NCBI GenBank assembly: GCA_964462985.1
Contig: CAYXAA010000030.1
Coordinates: forward strand, 1 to 54,358
Direction: 5' to 3'
Source of the DNA: CAYXAA01 sp964462985
GTDB lineage: Bacteria; Pseudomonadota; Alphaproteobacteria; Rhizobiales; Stappiaceae
Length of the DNA: 54,358 bases
Positions 8,030-16,096 of the stretch are shown piece by piece. Every line of letters begins with the position of its first letter. Positions within the stretch are counted from its first letter, which is position 1. Below the pieces are notes generated by a model. It was not told where the DNA came from, made no database searches, and saw only the letters and a list, made by a program, of their open reading frames with translations. Position numbers and translations under genes: made by a program.

Positions 8030-9169
8030 ATGATCATTCGAGATTTTCTCCGCTGGGTAGAGACTGCCCCGGTGGATCGGCGGGCCGATGCAACATGCGC
8101 GCTCGCCCGGGCCTATCTCTACTCATCCCTTAGCGCTGACGAACGAGAAGCCGCCGAGGCGGCGATGACGGTCCAGCTCGACGATCCCGCTCCCTTCGTC
8201 CGCATGGCTCTCGCCAGAGCCCTCGCCAAGAGCGACCGGGCGCCGCGCTCGATCATCCTCGCGCTCGTCGGTGACGTGGCGGACGTCGCTACAATCATTC
8301 TGGAGCAGTCTCCCCTCCTGCTCGACGGCGAACTGGTCGATCTGGTCGCAACGCTGGATGACCCCGGTCCCGTCGCAATTGCGCGCCGTCCCGTCGTCTC
8401 GGCCGCTGTATCCGGTGCCATCGCGGAAGTCGGATCCCTCGACGCCTGCCTGGCGCTGATCGGCAATCCGGGCGCCACCATCGCGCACTTCAGCCTCACG
8501 CGTATGGTTGAGCGCCACGGTGAGGCGTCCGCCCTGCGCGACGCGCTGATGGCCCGGCCAGACACCCCGCTCGACGTGCGCCAGATGCTCTTGAAGCGGC
8601 TCGGCGACATGCTGGCGGCCCATCCGCTGGTGCGCAGCGGGCTCAAGGGCGTGCGCGCCGATCGGGTCGTGACCGAGGCACGGGAGCGGGCAACCGTGGC
8701 GATGGCGAGCGATGCAACACCACGTGAGGCTGAGGCGCTGGTGGAACACCTGCGCGTCTCGGAACAGCTGACCGCCGCGCTGCTGCTGCGTGCCGTCTGC
8801 GCCGGCAACATCCGGCTGTTCGAGGCCGCCATCGCACGGCTCGCCGACATGACGCCGGCTAGGGTCTATGCCATGCTTTCCGACGCGCGGCCGACAATGC
8901 TGCGTGCGCTGCTCAGCCGCGCGGGCCTGCCCGAGCGGACGCACAACGCCTTCGTCGTTGCGATCGAGGTCTGGCGCGACCTGGAGCGCGAAGGCCTGAG
9001 CCCGGGCAATCCGGAGATGTCGCGGCGAATGATCGAACGGATCCTCACCCGCTACCAGGGCTTCGGCCGTGACGAACTCGACGATCTTCTGGGACTGCTG
9101 CGGCGCTTTGCCACCGAGGCTGCACGCGAAGCCGCCCGCGCCTATGTGGCGCGCACGTTGGCGGCGTAA
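8030..9169 (+). CDS. DUF2336 domain protein
   Basis: 379 aa, mostly alpha-helical, with HEAT-like pairs in the first 120 residues (for example PAPFVRMALARALAKS). The overall pattern is that of DUF2336 proteins, which are almost confined to Alphaproteobacteria and have no firm biochemical role. ATG 8030 (MIIRDFLRWVETAPVDRRADATCALARAYL) is chosen because it matches the typical start; the frame extends to 7976 with Gly/Arg-rich residues that do not. It follows the transglycosylase on the same strand and converges on the Hpt gene, whose stop is 24 nt away. Confidence 0.8.
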   Translation: MIIRDFLRWVETAPVDRRADATCALARAYLYSSLSADEREAAEAAMTVQLDDPAPFVRMALARALAKSDRAPRSIILALVGDVADVATIILEQSPLLLDGELVDLVATLDDPGPVAIARRPVVSAAVSGAIAEVGSLDACLALIGNPGATIAHFSLTRMVERHGEASALRDALMARPDTPLDVRQMLLKRLGDMLAAHPLVRSGLKGVRADRVVTEARERATVAMASDATPREAEALVEHLRVSEQLTAALLLRAVCAGNIRLFEAAIARLADMTPARVYAMLSDARPTMLRALLSRAGLPERTHNAFVVAIEVWRDLEREGLSPGNPEMSRRMIERILTRYQGFGRDELDDLLGLLRRFATEAAREAARAYVARTLAA

Positions 9170-9192
9170 GGGTCGCTTCCGGTCGCTTCCGC

Positions 9193-9729
9193 TCAGCCCT
9201 CCTCTACAGCTGCCGGCCCTCTACGGTCGGCGATGAACTCGTCCGTGACGAGGGCGAGGCGCTCTGCCAGCGCACGCCCGACCGCATTGTCGGTGTCGCG
9301 CGCGCGTTCGGCGACCATGGCGCGCACGGCCTCGACGTGCTGCTCGACAAGCTGGATGGGAATGTCGTCCGGCGGGACAACGTTCTCGATGAGGTGACAG
9401 AGATTGGCCGCCACCGTTCCGACAAGGGGGTAGCCGAGCGTTCCGGCCTGCCCCTTGATGTCGTGCGCGGCGCGGAACAGCGCATCGCACCGCTCTTTGG
9501 ACATGCCCTTGGCCTCGATCGACCGCCATGCCTCCTGCAGGGTTGCGACCTCGTCGCCCATCCAGCCGTCGAACTCTCCGGACAGTCCAACAAGCGCCTC
9601 TTCGGCGGCCTTGATCGGATCGAATCGTGCGGCTTCGCGCCCGCTCAGGACGCGCACCTTGGAACGCAGGTCTCGAGGCGGCTTTACCACCTCGTAGTCG
9701 GCGTTGTCCTTCGGCGTCTCGCCCGCCAT
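9193..9729 (-). CDS. Hpt-domain phosphotransfer protein
   Basis: 178 aa. The Hpt four-helix bundle covers about residues 55-150, with the likely phosphorylated histidine at H89 in FRAAHDIKGQAGTLGYP, a textbook Hpt site. It would carry phosphoryl groups between response-regulator receivers in a phosphorelay. The N-terminal 40 residues are basic and probably flexible. ATG 9729 is preferred over the longer frame because GGAGAGA lies just upstream. It follows nadK on the same strand after a gap of about 200 nt. No histidine kinase or regulator is nearby, so its partners are encoded elsewhere. Confidence 0.85.
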   Translation of the reverse strand: MAGETPKDNADYEVVKPPRDLRSKVRVLSGREAARFDPIKAAEEALVGLSGEFDGWMGDEVATLQEAWRSIEAKGMSKERCDALFRAAHDIKGQAGTLGYPLVGTVAANLCHLIENVVPPDDIPIQLVEQHVEAVRAMVAERARDTDNAVGRALAERLALVTDEFIADRRGPAAVEEG

Positions 9730-9925
9730 CCGAATTCTCTCCGTCTCGGACAAACCGTCCGCCAGCGTTCTCGTGCGCAGCCACATCGCCAGAGACTGCG
9801 GCCTTTGCCGATCACCTGGCAACCATCTTCAACCGGAACGGAGCGGCATTCCACCCCTTTGTCGGAGCCATTCCGGGAGCGGCATCGATCCACCGCACCT
9901 GGAACGCATTAGCGTCGCGCCGTCT

Positions 9926-10708
9926 TCAGTACCGGAACATCTCCGTCAGGATGCGCTCGTCCCAGCTGTGCTGGGCGTCGAACGCGATCAGGCTCTTGGC
10001 GTTGCGATCCTCGCGGATCGTCACCCGTGTTACGCGCCGGATCTCCTTGTGGTCGGCGGCAGCGCTGACAGGGCGCTTGTCATGTTCCAGGACGTCGATC
10101 TGCACGACGACGTGGTCCGGCAGCAGCGCGCCGCGCCAGCGGCGCGGCCGGAAGGCGCTGATCGGGGTGAGAGCGAGCAACTGCGCGTCGATCGGCAGGA
10201 TCGGGCCGTGGGCCGACAGGTTATAGGCAGTGCTGCCGGCCGGCGTCGCGACCAGGACGCCATCGCAGATCAGCTCCTCGAGCCGGATGCGCCCGTCGAC
10301 CGAGATCCGGAGCTTTGCGGCCTGGTTGGTCTGGCGCAGCAGAGAGACCTCGTTGATGGCAAGCGCATGGTGGATGGTGCCATGCTGGTCCACGGCTTCC
10401 ATCACCAGCGGGTGGATCTCACCGATCGAGGCGGCGCGGATCCGCTCGATCAGCGCGTCCTCGGCGTATTCATTCATCAGGAAGCCGACGGAGCCGCGGT
10501 TCATGCCGTAGATCGGCTTGCCCGTGTTCATGAAGCGGTGCAGCGTCTGAAGCATCAGCCCGTCGCCGCCGAGCACGACGATGACGTCTGCGTCGTCCTC
10601 CTCTGAGCGGCCGTACCGGGCCTCCAGCGTCTTCAGGGCCGCCTCGGCCTCCTCGGTCGGGCTGGCAATGAAAGCAAGCCTTTCGATATGATCCCGTCGA
10701 GCGAGCAT
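9926..10708 (-). CDS. nadK: NAD kinase
   Basis: 260 aa enzyme that phosphorylates NAD to NADP with ATP or polyphosphate. The diagnostic GGDG motif is in VIVVLGGDGLMLQTLHRF. Also present are YGMNRGSVGFLMNE, NEVSLLRQTNQAAKL and the NAD-binding DGVLVATPAGSTAYNLSAHGPI. The size is typical of short alphaproteobacterial forms. The start is set at ATG 10708, since GGAGG precedes it at good spacing; ATG 10723 and the longer frame to 10795 lack such a site. It is divergent from cutA with a gap of about 70 bp that must hold both promoters. Confidence 0.95.
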   Translation of the reverse strand: MLARRDHIERLAFIASPTEEAEAALKTLEARYGRSEEDDADVIVVLGGDGLMLQTLHRFMNTGKPIYGMNRGSVGFLMNEYAEDALIERIRAASIGEIHPLVMEAVDQHGTIHHALAINEVSLLRQTNQAAKLRISVDGRIRLEELICDGVLVATPAGSTAYNLSAHGPILPIDAQLLALTPISAFRPRRWRGALLPDHVVVQIDVLEHDKRPVSAAADHKEIRRVTRVTIREDRNAKSLIAFDAQHSWDERILTEMFRY

Positions 10709-10781
10709 GCCGTCCTCCGCCATTCGGGAGGTAGCATGACGCCCGCCACCCGCAAAGCGACTTCTCAGTCCGGAGCCCGAG

Positions 10782-11114
10782 ATGGCCGATCTCACGGATA
10801 TCGTGCTGCTTTATGCCACCTTCCCTAATCTCGAGGCGGCCAGCGCCTCCGCGCGCCGCATCGTGGCCGAGGAGAAGGCAGCTTGCATCAACATGTGGCC
10901 GGGCATGCGTTCCGTCTACCGGTGGCAAGGAGCAGTGGAGGAGGCGGAAGAGGTCGTGTTTGTCGTCAAGACGACGAGGGCGCGCTCGTGCGAGGTCCGT
11001 GATCTGATCCTCGAAACCCATCCCTACGACGAGCCGGCGCTGGTCGAGATTCCGGTCTCCGGCGGGTCGGACAGCTACCTCGACTGGATCCGCGACAGCA
11101 CTCGGGCGGGATGA
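10782..11114 (+). CDS. cutA: CutA divalent-cation tolerance protein
   Basis: 110 aa, the standard length of the trimeric, PII-like CutA fold. Typical blocks are CINMWPGMRSVYRWQGAVEE and THPYDEPALVEIPVSGG. The family is linked to copper and other metal tolerance, though its molecular function is debated. It is divergent from nadK and ends 22 nt before the convergent cytochrome gene. Confidence 0.94.
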   Translation: MADLTDIVLLYATFPNLEAASASARRIVAEEKAACINMWPGMRSVYRWQGAVEEAEEVVFVVKTTRARSCEVRDLILETHPYDEPALVEIPVSGGSDSYLDWIRDSTRAG

Positions 11115-11136
11115 GCCGCCGCCGACGCGATCGCCC

Positions 11137-12060
11137 CTACGGCTTGTACGCCGGGCGGGCCGGCACCGTTTTGAGATAGGCGGCGATCGCCTCACGGTCC
11201 TCGGCCGGAAGACGCGCCCAGTTCTCCTGGACCGCCGCCATGCTGCCACCGACAGAATCGTAGTCAGGGGTAAAGCCGGTCTCGAGGAAGTAGGCGATGT
11301 CGGACGCCGACCAGGAGCCGATCCCGCTGGGATCGGGCGTGATGTTGGGTACCGTGCCTTCGCCGCCTTCCGGGTTGGATGCGCCGGCGAGAAATCGGCT
11401 CTGGTCGAGCCCGCCGAGAGCATCGCGCGGGGTGTGGCACTCCGAGCAGTGACCGGGTCCCTGCAGCAGATAGGCGCCGCGTGCCACCGTCTCGTCCCAG
11501 TCGGGATCGGGGGTAAATGGCTTGCCGTCGAGATAAAGCAGCTTCCACAAGCCGACGCCGGGGCGGAACCAGTAAGGGAAATTCAGGTCGTGCCCGCCGA
11601 CACGGTTGTCGGACGGCGGCAGGGTGGCGAGATAGGCCCTGAGGTCGAGCAGATCCTCGATCCGCATGCGCTGGTAAGACGTATAGGGGAAGGCCGGATA
11701 GTAATGGCGCCCATCGGGCGAGGTTCCCTTGACCATGGCCGACACGAAATCCGCGTCGGACCAGCCGCCGATACCTGCCTCCGGCGAAGGCGAGATGTTG
11801 GGCACGCGGAAGGTTCCGAACGGGCTCTTGAGCTCAAGCCCGCCGGCCAGCACAACCTTGTCGTCGTCCTTGGCGCCGGGAGCGGCGTGGCACGAGGCAC
11901 AGCCGCCGGCCCAGAACATGCGCTCGCCATTCTCGAGGTCAGGCTTGTGGTCGGGCAGGGCCGACGCGTCGACTTTCACCGCTCGCGTTGCCCATAAGGT
12001 GGCGGCTGCGGCCAGCAGAAGGAGTCCGATCAGGGAAAACAGGCGTCGGCGGCGTGTCAT
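11137..12060 (-). CDS. Diheme c-type cytochrome
   Basis: 307 aa, exported or membrane-anchored by an N-terminal helix (residues 8-25, LIGLLLLAAAATLWA). Two covalent heme sites are visible: CASCH near residue 54 and CSECH near residue 205, each opening a class I cytochrome c domain with later Met-type ligand regions. Such two-domain proteins resemble cytochrome subunits of periplasmic dehydrogenases and pass electrons to the respiratory chain. It lies 155 nt downstream of the cytochrome c' gene on the same strand, so the two may be co-expressed. The electron donor is unknown. Confidence 0.9.
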   Translation of the reverse strand: MTRRRRLFSLIGLLLLAAAATLWATRAVKVDASALPDHKPDLENGERMFWAGGCASCHAAPGAKDDDKVVLAGGLELKSPFGTFRVPNISPSPEAGIGGWSDADFVSAMVKGTSPDGRHYYPAFPYTSYQRMRIEDLLDLRAYLATLPPSDNRVGGHDLNFPYWFRPGVGLWKLLYLDGKPFTPDPDWDETVARGAYLLQGPGHCSECHTPRDALGGLDQSRFLAGASNPEGGEGTVPNITPDPSGIGSWSASDIAYFLETGFTPDYDSVGGSMAAVQENWARLPAEDREAIAAYLKTVPARPAYKP

Positions 12061-12215
12061 GGTCCTTTGGGACGCTGTCGGGCGGAACCTGGTTCGCCGG
12101 ACGCGAAGACGCAGCGGCGACGATTACCGAGCCGGCGCGCAGATCCCGTCCGTCCGCCGGCGTTTGCTAGTATCAGAGCGACGGCGCGGCGCAAGGTGCC
12201 ACACCGTCTGCGGGC

Positions 12216-12665
12216 TCAGTTCTTTTCAACGCGATACGTCTCGTGACAACCCCTGCAGTTTTTCGCCACCGACCCGAACACACCCTTCAGGCTGTCGAGG
12301 CCATCCTTGGCCGCCGGAATCGCCTCGAGGGCAGCTGTCTCCATCTCCGCGGCGATCTTGTCGAAACCGGCCTTGTCAGTCCAGATCCTGGGAGCGGCCT
12401 CGGTGTCGCCGGTGTCGGTCCCCTCCGGAAACAGAAACGGCAGGCCGGCCGAACCGCTGTAGATCACCCGCAGCGCCAGTTCCGCCGTGACCGGATCGTA
12501 TGGCATCTCGCCCTTGATCATCTTGCCGATCGCGCCAGCGCTTGCGCCGTAGGACTTCATGACATTCTGACGGGTCTTGATCGGATCGTCGCTGGCGCCG
12601 GCGGCCGAGGCTGCCACGGCCAGAACGGCTCCGAACGCCAATGAAGCGATTGTCCTGTACTGCAT
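12216..12665 (-). CDS. Cytochrome c' (c-prime) family protein
   Basis: 149 aa from ATG 12665. A signal peptide (ASLAFGAVLAVAASAAGA, cleavage near residue 24) is followed by a helical bundle and a C-terminal heme site CRGCH in SVAKNCRGCHETYRVEKN. A single C-terminal CxxCH on a four-helix protein of this size is the signature of cytochromes c', which bind NO or shuttle electrons in the periplasm. ORF extension to 12788 was rejected because the signal peptide fixes the start. The diheme cytochrome is downstream; vgrG is divergent, 328 bp away. Confidence 0.9.
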   Translation of the reverse strand: MQYRTIASLAFGAVLAVAASAAGASDDPIKTRQNVMKSYGASAGAIGKMIKGEMPYDPVTAELALRVIYSGSAGLPFLFPEGTDTGDTEAAPRIWTDKAGFDKIAAEMETAALEAIPAAKDGLDSLKGVFGSVAKNCRGCHETYRVEKN

Positions 12666-12868
12666 CAAAGTCTCCCGATTGGCCTTGGGCCGGTTTCGCG
12701 CGGCGGGCGGAACCGGCCCTCCGCTGATCACCGCATTCGCTGGCAGTCTCCATGCCGTCCAAGTCGTACGGCGGCCCGACTGTCTCAACTCCTCGACAAG
12801 GCCGGCAATTCACCTGATTTCACAATAGCGTTATGGGCTCTGTCGATGTGTTTGCTTAACCAAATCCA

Positions 12869-12899
12869 CCGGTTTTGCCGGCTTCCGGTTTTAACCGGA
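12869..12899. promoter_or_regulatory. Operator-like repeats upstream of vgrG
   Basis: A near-perfect 16-bp palindrome TCCGGTTTTAACCGGA (12884-12899) shares CCGGTTTT with a copy at 12869-12876, 16 bp earlier. The elements lie about 100 nt upstream of vgrG in the 328-bp divergent gap with the cytochrome c' gene. They could be an operator for either gene. No convincing -24/-12 or -35/-10 pair was found in the rest of this gap. Confidence 0.35.
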
Positions 12900-12993
12900 C
12901 GTCTACCGGCTGTTGCAGTCTAGCGTGCTCGGACAATCTGCGGCATCGTCGTCACCATCCTGCGACAGATCCGAATCGCACGAGGGGGAGCGT

Positions 12994-15858
12994 ATGCCCG
13001 AATTCGACATGGTCCGTTTTTCGTTTGTCGCCGACGAGCTTCCCGAAGACACGTTTACGGTTCTGAGCTTCACGGGACACGAGGAGCTTTCGCGGCCCTT
13101 TGAGTACGTGATCGACATGTACAGCGACGATCCCGATATCGATGTCGACGCGCTGATCGGGAAGCCCGGAACGTTCGAGATCAACCACCTGGGACGCACC
13201 AGGCGGGTCAACGGCACGATCGCCCGGTTCTGTCTCGGCAACGAGATCATGGACGACTGCTACTTCTACAAAGCCGTCCTGGTGCCGCGGATCTGGCTGA
13301 AGAGCCTCTCGCGCCACAATCAGATCTTCCAGGACATGAGCGTCATCGACGTGCTGCGGATCGAACTGACGGGAACCCGCGGCAAGGGGATCAAGGATCA
13401 TTCGGCGCTCAATCTTGTCGAAGGACAGGATTTTCAGTTCCGGCTCGCCGGCAGCTACCCAACGCGCGAGTATATCGTTCAGTGGAACGAGACCGAACTC
13501 GACTTCTTCCACCGCCTCCTGGAGCGGGAGGGGCTCTACTACTACTTCGAGCAGGACGATGACCGCGAACGGATCGTGATATGCGACCGCAAGGTCTTCC
13601 TCCCGGCTTTTCAGGACACAGACACCTTCAGGTTCGCCGCCTGGCGGGCCACGCGAACAACTCGAGAGCCGGTGATCCAGCGGCTGATGTCAAGCCACAG
13701 TTTGGCGCCCAAGCAGACGGTGTCGACCGACTACAACTATGAAACGCCGCATCTCCTACTGCAGGGGACTGCCCATATCGACGATCAGGGCATCGGCGTT
13801 GTCAGCGAGTATGGGCAGCAGCTCTTCACCATGAACGAAGCCAAGAACTACGCCACGCTGCATGCCGAGAGCTGGCAGGCCGGGCGTGTCGTCTTCGAGG
13901 GCGACAGCGACTGTCATGTCCTTACCCCTGGATACGAGTTCGGGCTCGAGGGCCACTTCCGCTCGGCGTACAACAAGCGTTTTCGCGTGATTTCGCTTCG
14001 CCACGAGGGCACGATCGAATCGAAGGGCCAGTCGGACATTCGCTCCGATACCGGCCGGCACGGACGCTATTCCAACAGCTTTGAATGCGTCTACGACGAT
14101 GTCGAAATCCGCCTGCCGCGGCGGACGCCCTGGCCCAGGGTAGAGGGCCTGATCAATGCCACCATTGATGCCGAGGGCGGCGGCGGCATGCCCGAAATCG
14201 ATGAGCAGGGCCGGTACAAGGTCCGCTTCTTCTTCGATCTGAGCGGCGCGGCCGACGGCAAGGCGTCGATGTATCTGCGTCTCGCGACACCGTTCGGCGG
14301 GCCGAATGAGGGGCTCCATTTTCCGCTGCGCAAGGGGACGGAAGTGCTTGTCGCCTTCATCAACGGCGATCCCGATCGACCGGTGATTGCCGCCGTCGCG
14401 CCGAATCCGAAGACGGTCAGTCCCGTGACCTCGATCAATCCGACGACCTATGTAACCCGCACGCCCGGGGGCGTGACGACGGCTATGGGCAACAGGCTCA
14501 GCCCGGGCGGGGCCGGCGGCGAAGGTCAGATGGGCGGCGATCATCTGCGCCGGGCACCCGCAGAAGTCCGAAGACCGGAACCTGTCGCCACCGCGCGACA
14601 GAATGAGGCCGCACCGGCACTCGCAGAAGCCGATGCCGACACCCTCAAGGATATGCCGCCGGCCCAGCAATTCGGCGACGACTCCGACGTCAAGTCCAAC
14701 GTCGGGGCAAACTACACCGGCACCCTGGTATGCGACGACTCCGGCAAGCCCATAACCTACACCCGCTACGGCGAGTCGCCTGAAGGCTACGAGCCCTTCA
14801 TGACGGTGGAGGACAACCGGACGTACACGATGGACGAGGATCCGGCCGAGTCCGCGTTGTTCTCGCTGGTCTATGGCGGTCGGTTCAACGTCACCCACGG
14901 CAGCATCGAGGACGCTCAATGCGACGACAGCCTGGGCCAGACCATCAAGTGGACGAAATCGTGGAACAGCGGTCTCGGGGCGTGGCGTGAATTCACTTAC
15001 CAGTATGCCAAGGACACCTGCGTTACCGTCGGCGACAAGGAAGAGGCCTTCATCGGCAATTCCGCCGAGTTCAAATTCGGCACGTCATTGGATGTCGCCG
15101 TGACTGCTTCGGCGGACGTAAAGCTGCTGACGTGCTTTGAATACAATCTTGGCTACAAGTTCGCGTTTGGCAAACTCAACACTTTCGAGGGCACGACCGG
15201 GACATCGGTTGAGGTCCACGGCCAGAAGGACATGATCGCCGGCGACGAGATCGTCATCGGCGTTTCGCCCGTGGCCGACGGTACAGGAGAAATGGACGCC
15301 CTTGCGATGGTCGGGGTAGGCGCGGCCGTCGGCTCGGCACTGGCGGGGTACACGGCCATCACCGCGGTTACAACGTTCAACGAGGACAAGGTCTCGGGCG
15401 GGCTGGAACTCATCGATACGGCGACGATGTCGGCAACGATCGCGGCGAACATCGCCGGCTACGCCTCCTATGCCCGCAATCTTGCGGTCGCTGAGGCGAT
15501 GAAGGCGAACCTTGGCGGCCTGCAGCCGCTGATCAAGATGACCCAAACGTCGCTGACGATCTCCTGCGGAGGCTATACGCTGTCGATGAGCGCGGCGGGG
15601 GTCAACATCAGTTTTGAGGAGGTGACCTTGTTCGAAGTGAACGGGGTGTCGGGGACCACCACGATCAACGCTCTACCGTCGGTCTACACCTTCTCCAGAA
15701 CCGGCGCCACCTTCGAAGCCGAAGCCTCCATGTTGTCGGTCAGTACCTCCGGTATCACCGCGAACGGCCCGGAGGTCTCGTTTACATCCATGGGAACGGG
15801 GCTGTTCGAGGCCGCCGGTGGAGTGACCGTGCAGCCACTCGCCAACCTCGGCGGGTAG
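12994..15858 (+). CDS. vgrG: T6SS spike protein VgrG with long C-terminal extension
   Basis: 954 aa trimeric spike that sits on the Hcp tube and carries PAAR and effectors. The gp27-like base fills residues 1-380: the start FDMVRFSFVADELPEDTFTVLSFTGHEELSRPFEYVI and the ETELDFFHRLLEREGLYYYFE block are typical. The gp5-like OB-fold lies near 395-475 (YKVRFFFDLSG to FINGDPDRPVIAAVAPNP). From about residue 500 there is an extra 450-residue region without obvious VgrG relatives by eye. It includes a hydrophobic stretch near 769-792 (ALAMVGVGAAVGSALAGY) and a Ser/Thr-rich, beta-patterned end. ATG 12994 follows GAGGGGGAG. The next genes form its cargo module. The extension may be a needle/adaptor region or an effector domain. 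Confidence 0.93.
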   Translation: MPEFDMVRFSFVADELPEDTFTVLSFTGHEELSRPFEYVIDMYSDDPDIDVDALIGKPGTFEINHLGRTRRVNGTIARFCLGNEIMDDCYFYKAVLVPRIWLKSLSRHNQIFQDMSVIDVLRIELTGTRGKGIKDHSALNLVEGQDFQFRLAGSYPTREYIVQWNETELDFFHRLLEREGLYYYFEQDDDRERIVICDRKVFLPAFQDTDTFRFAAWRATRTTREPVIQRLMSSHSLAPKQTVSTDYNYETPHLLLQGTAHIDDQGIGVVSEYGQQLFTMNEAKNYATLHAESWQAGRVVFEGDSDCHVLTPGYEFGLEGHFRSAYNKRFRVISLRHEGTIESKGQSDIRSDTGRHGRYSNSFECVYDDVEIRLPRRTPWPRVEGLINATIDAEGGGGMPEIDEQGRYKVRFFFDLSGAADGKASMYLRLATPFGGPNEGLHFPLRKGTEVLVAFINGDPDRPVIAAVAPNPKTVSPVTSINPTTYVTRTPGGVTTAMGNRLSPGGAGGEGQMGGDHLRRAPAEVRRPEPVATARQNEAAPALAEADADTLKDMPPAQQFGDDSDVKSNVGANYTGTLVCDDSGKPITYTRYGESPEGYEPFMTVEDNRTYTMDEDPAESALFSLVYGGRFNVTHGSIEDAQCDDSLGQTIKWTKSWNSGLGAWREFTYQYAKDTCVTVGDKEEAFIGNSAEFKFGTSLDVAVTASADVKLLTCFEYNLGYKFAFGKLNTFEGTTGTSVEVHGQKDMIAGDEIVIGVSPVADGTGEMDALAMVGVGAAVGSALAGYTAITAVTTFNEDKVSGGLELIDTATMSATIAANIAGYASYARNLAVAEAMKANLGGLQPLIKMTQTSLTISCGGYTLSMSAAGVNISFEEVTLFEVNGVSGTTTINALPSVYTFSRTGATFEAEASMLSVSTSGITANGPEVSFTSMGTGLFEAAGGVTVQPLANLGG

Positions 15859-16096
15859 AACGCTCGCCGCGCCGCCTCGATGCTTCGCCTTCGCGAAAGA
15901 TTACGAGCTTTTAAGGTGCATTAGACGCCGTAAACGCCGATATCCTGACGAGGAAGAGCATTGGGTAGCGCGGCGAAGATTTCGTGAGTTAAAGTTGAGC
16001 GTCGGTCTGCCTTGATGCTGTTTGAAGGTACGATCCGACATTCGGACCAGAACGCGCATGGTGGTCCGAAGAGGCAGCCGAGGCTGGGGGCGTCCG

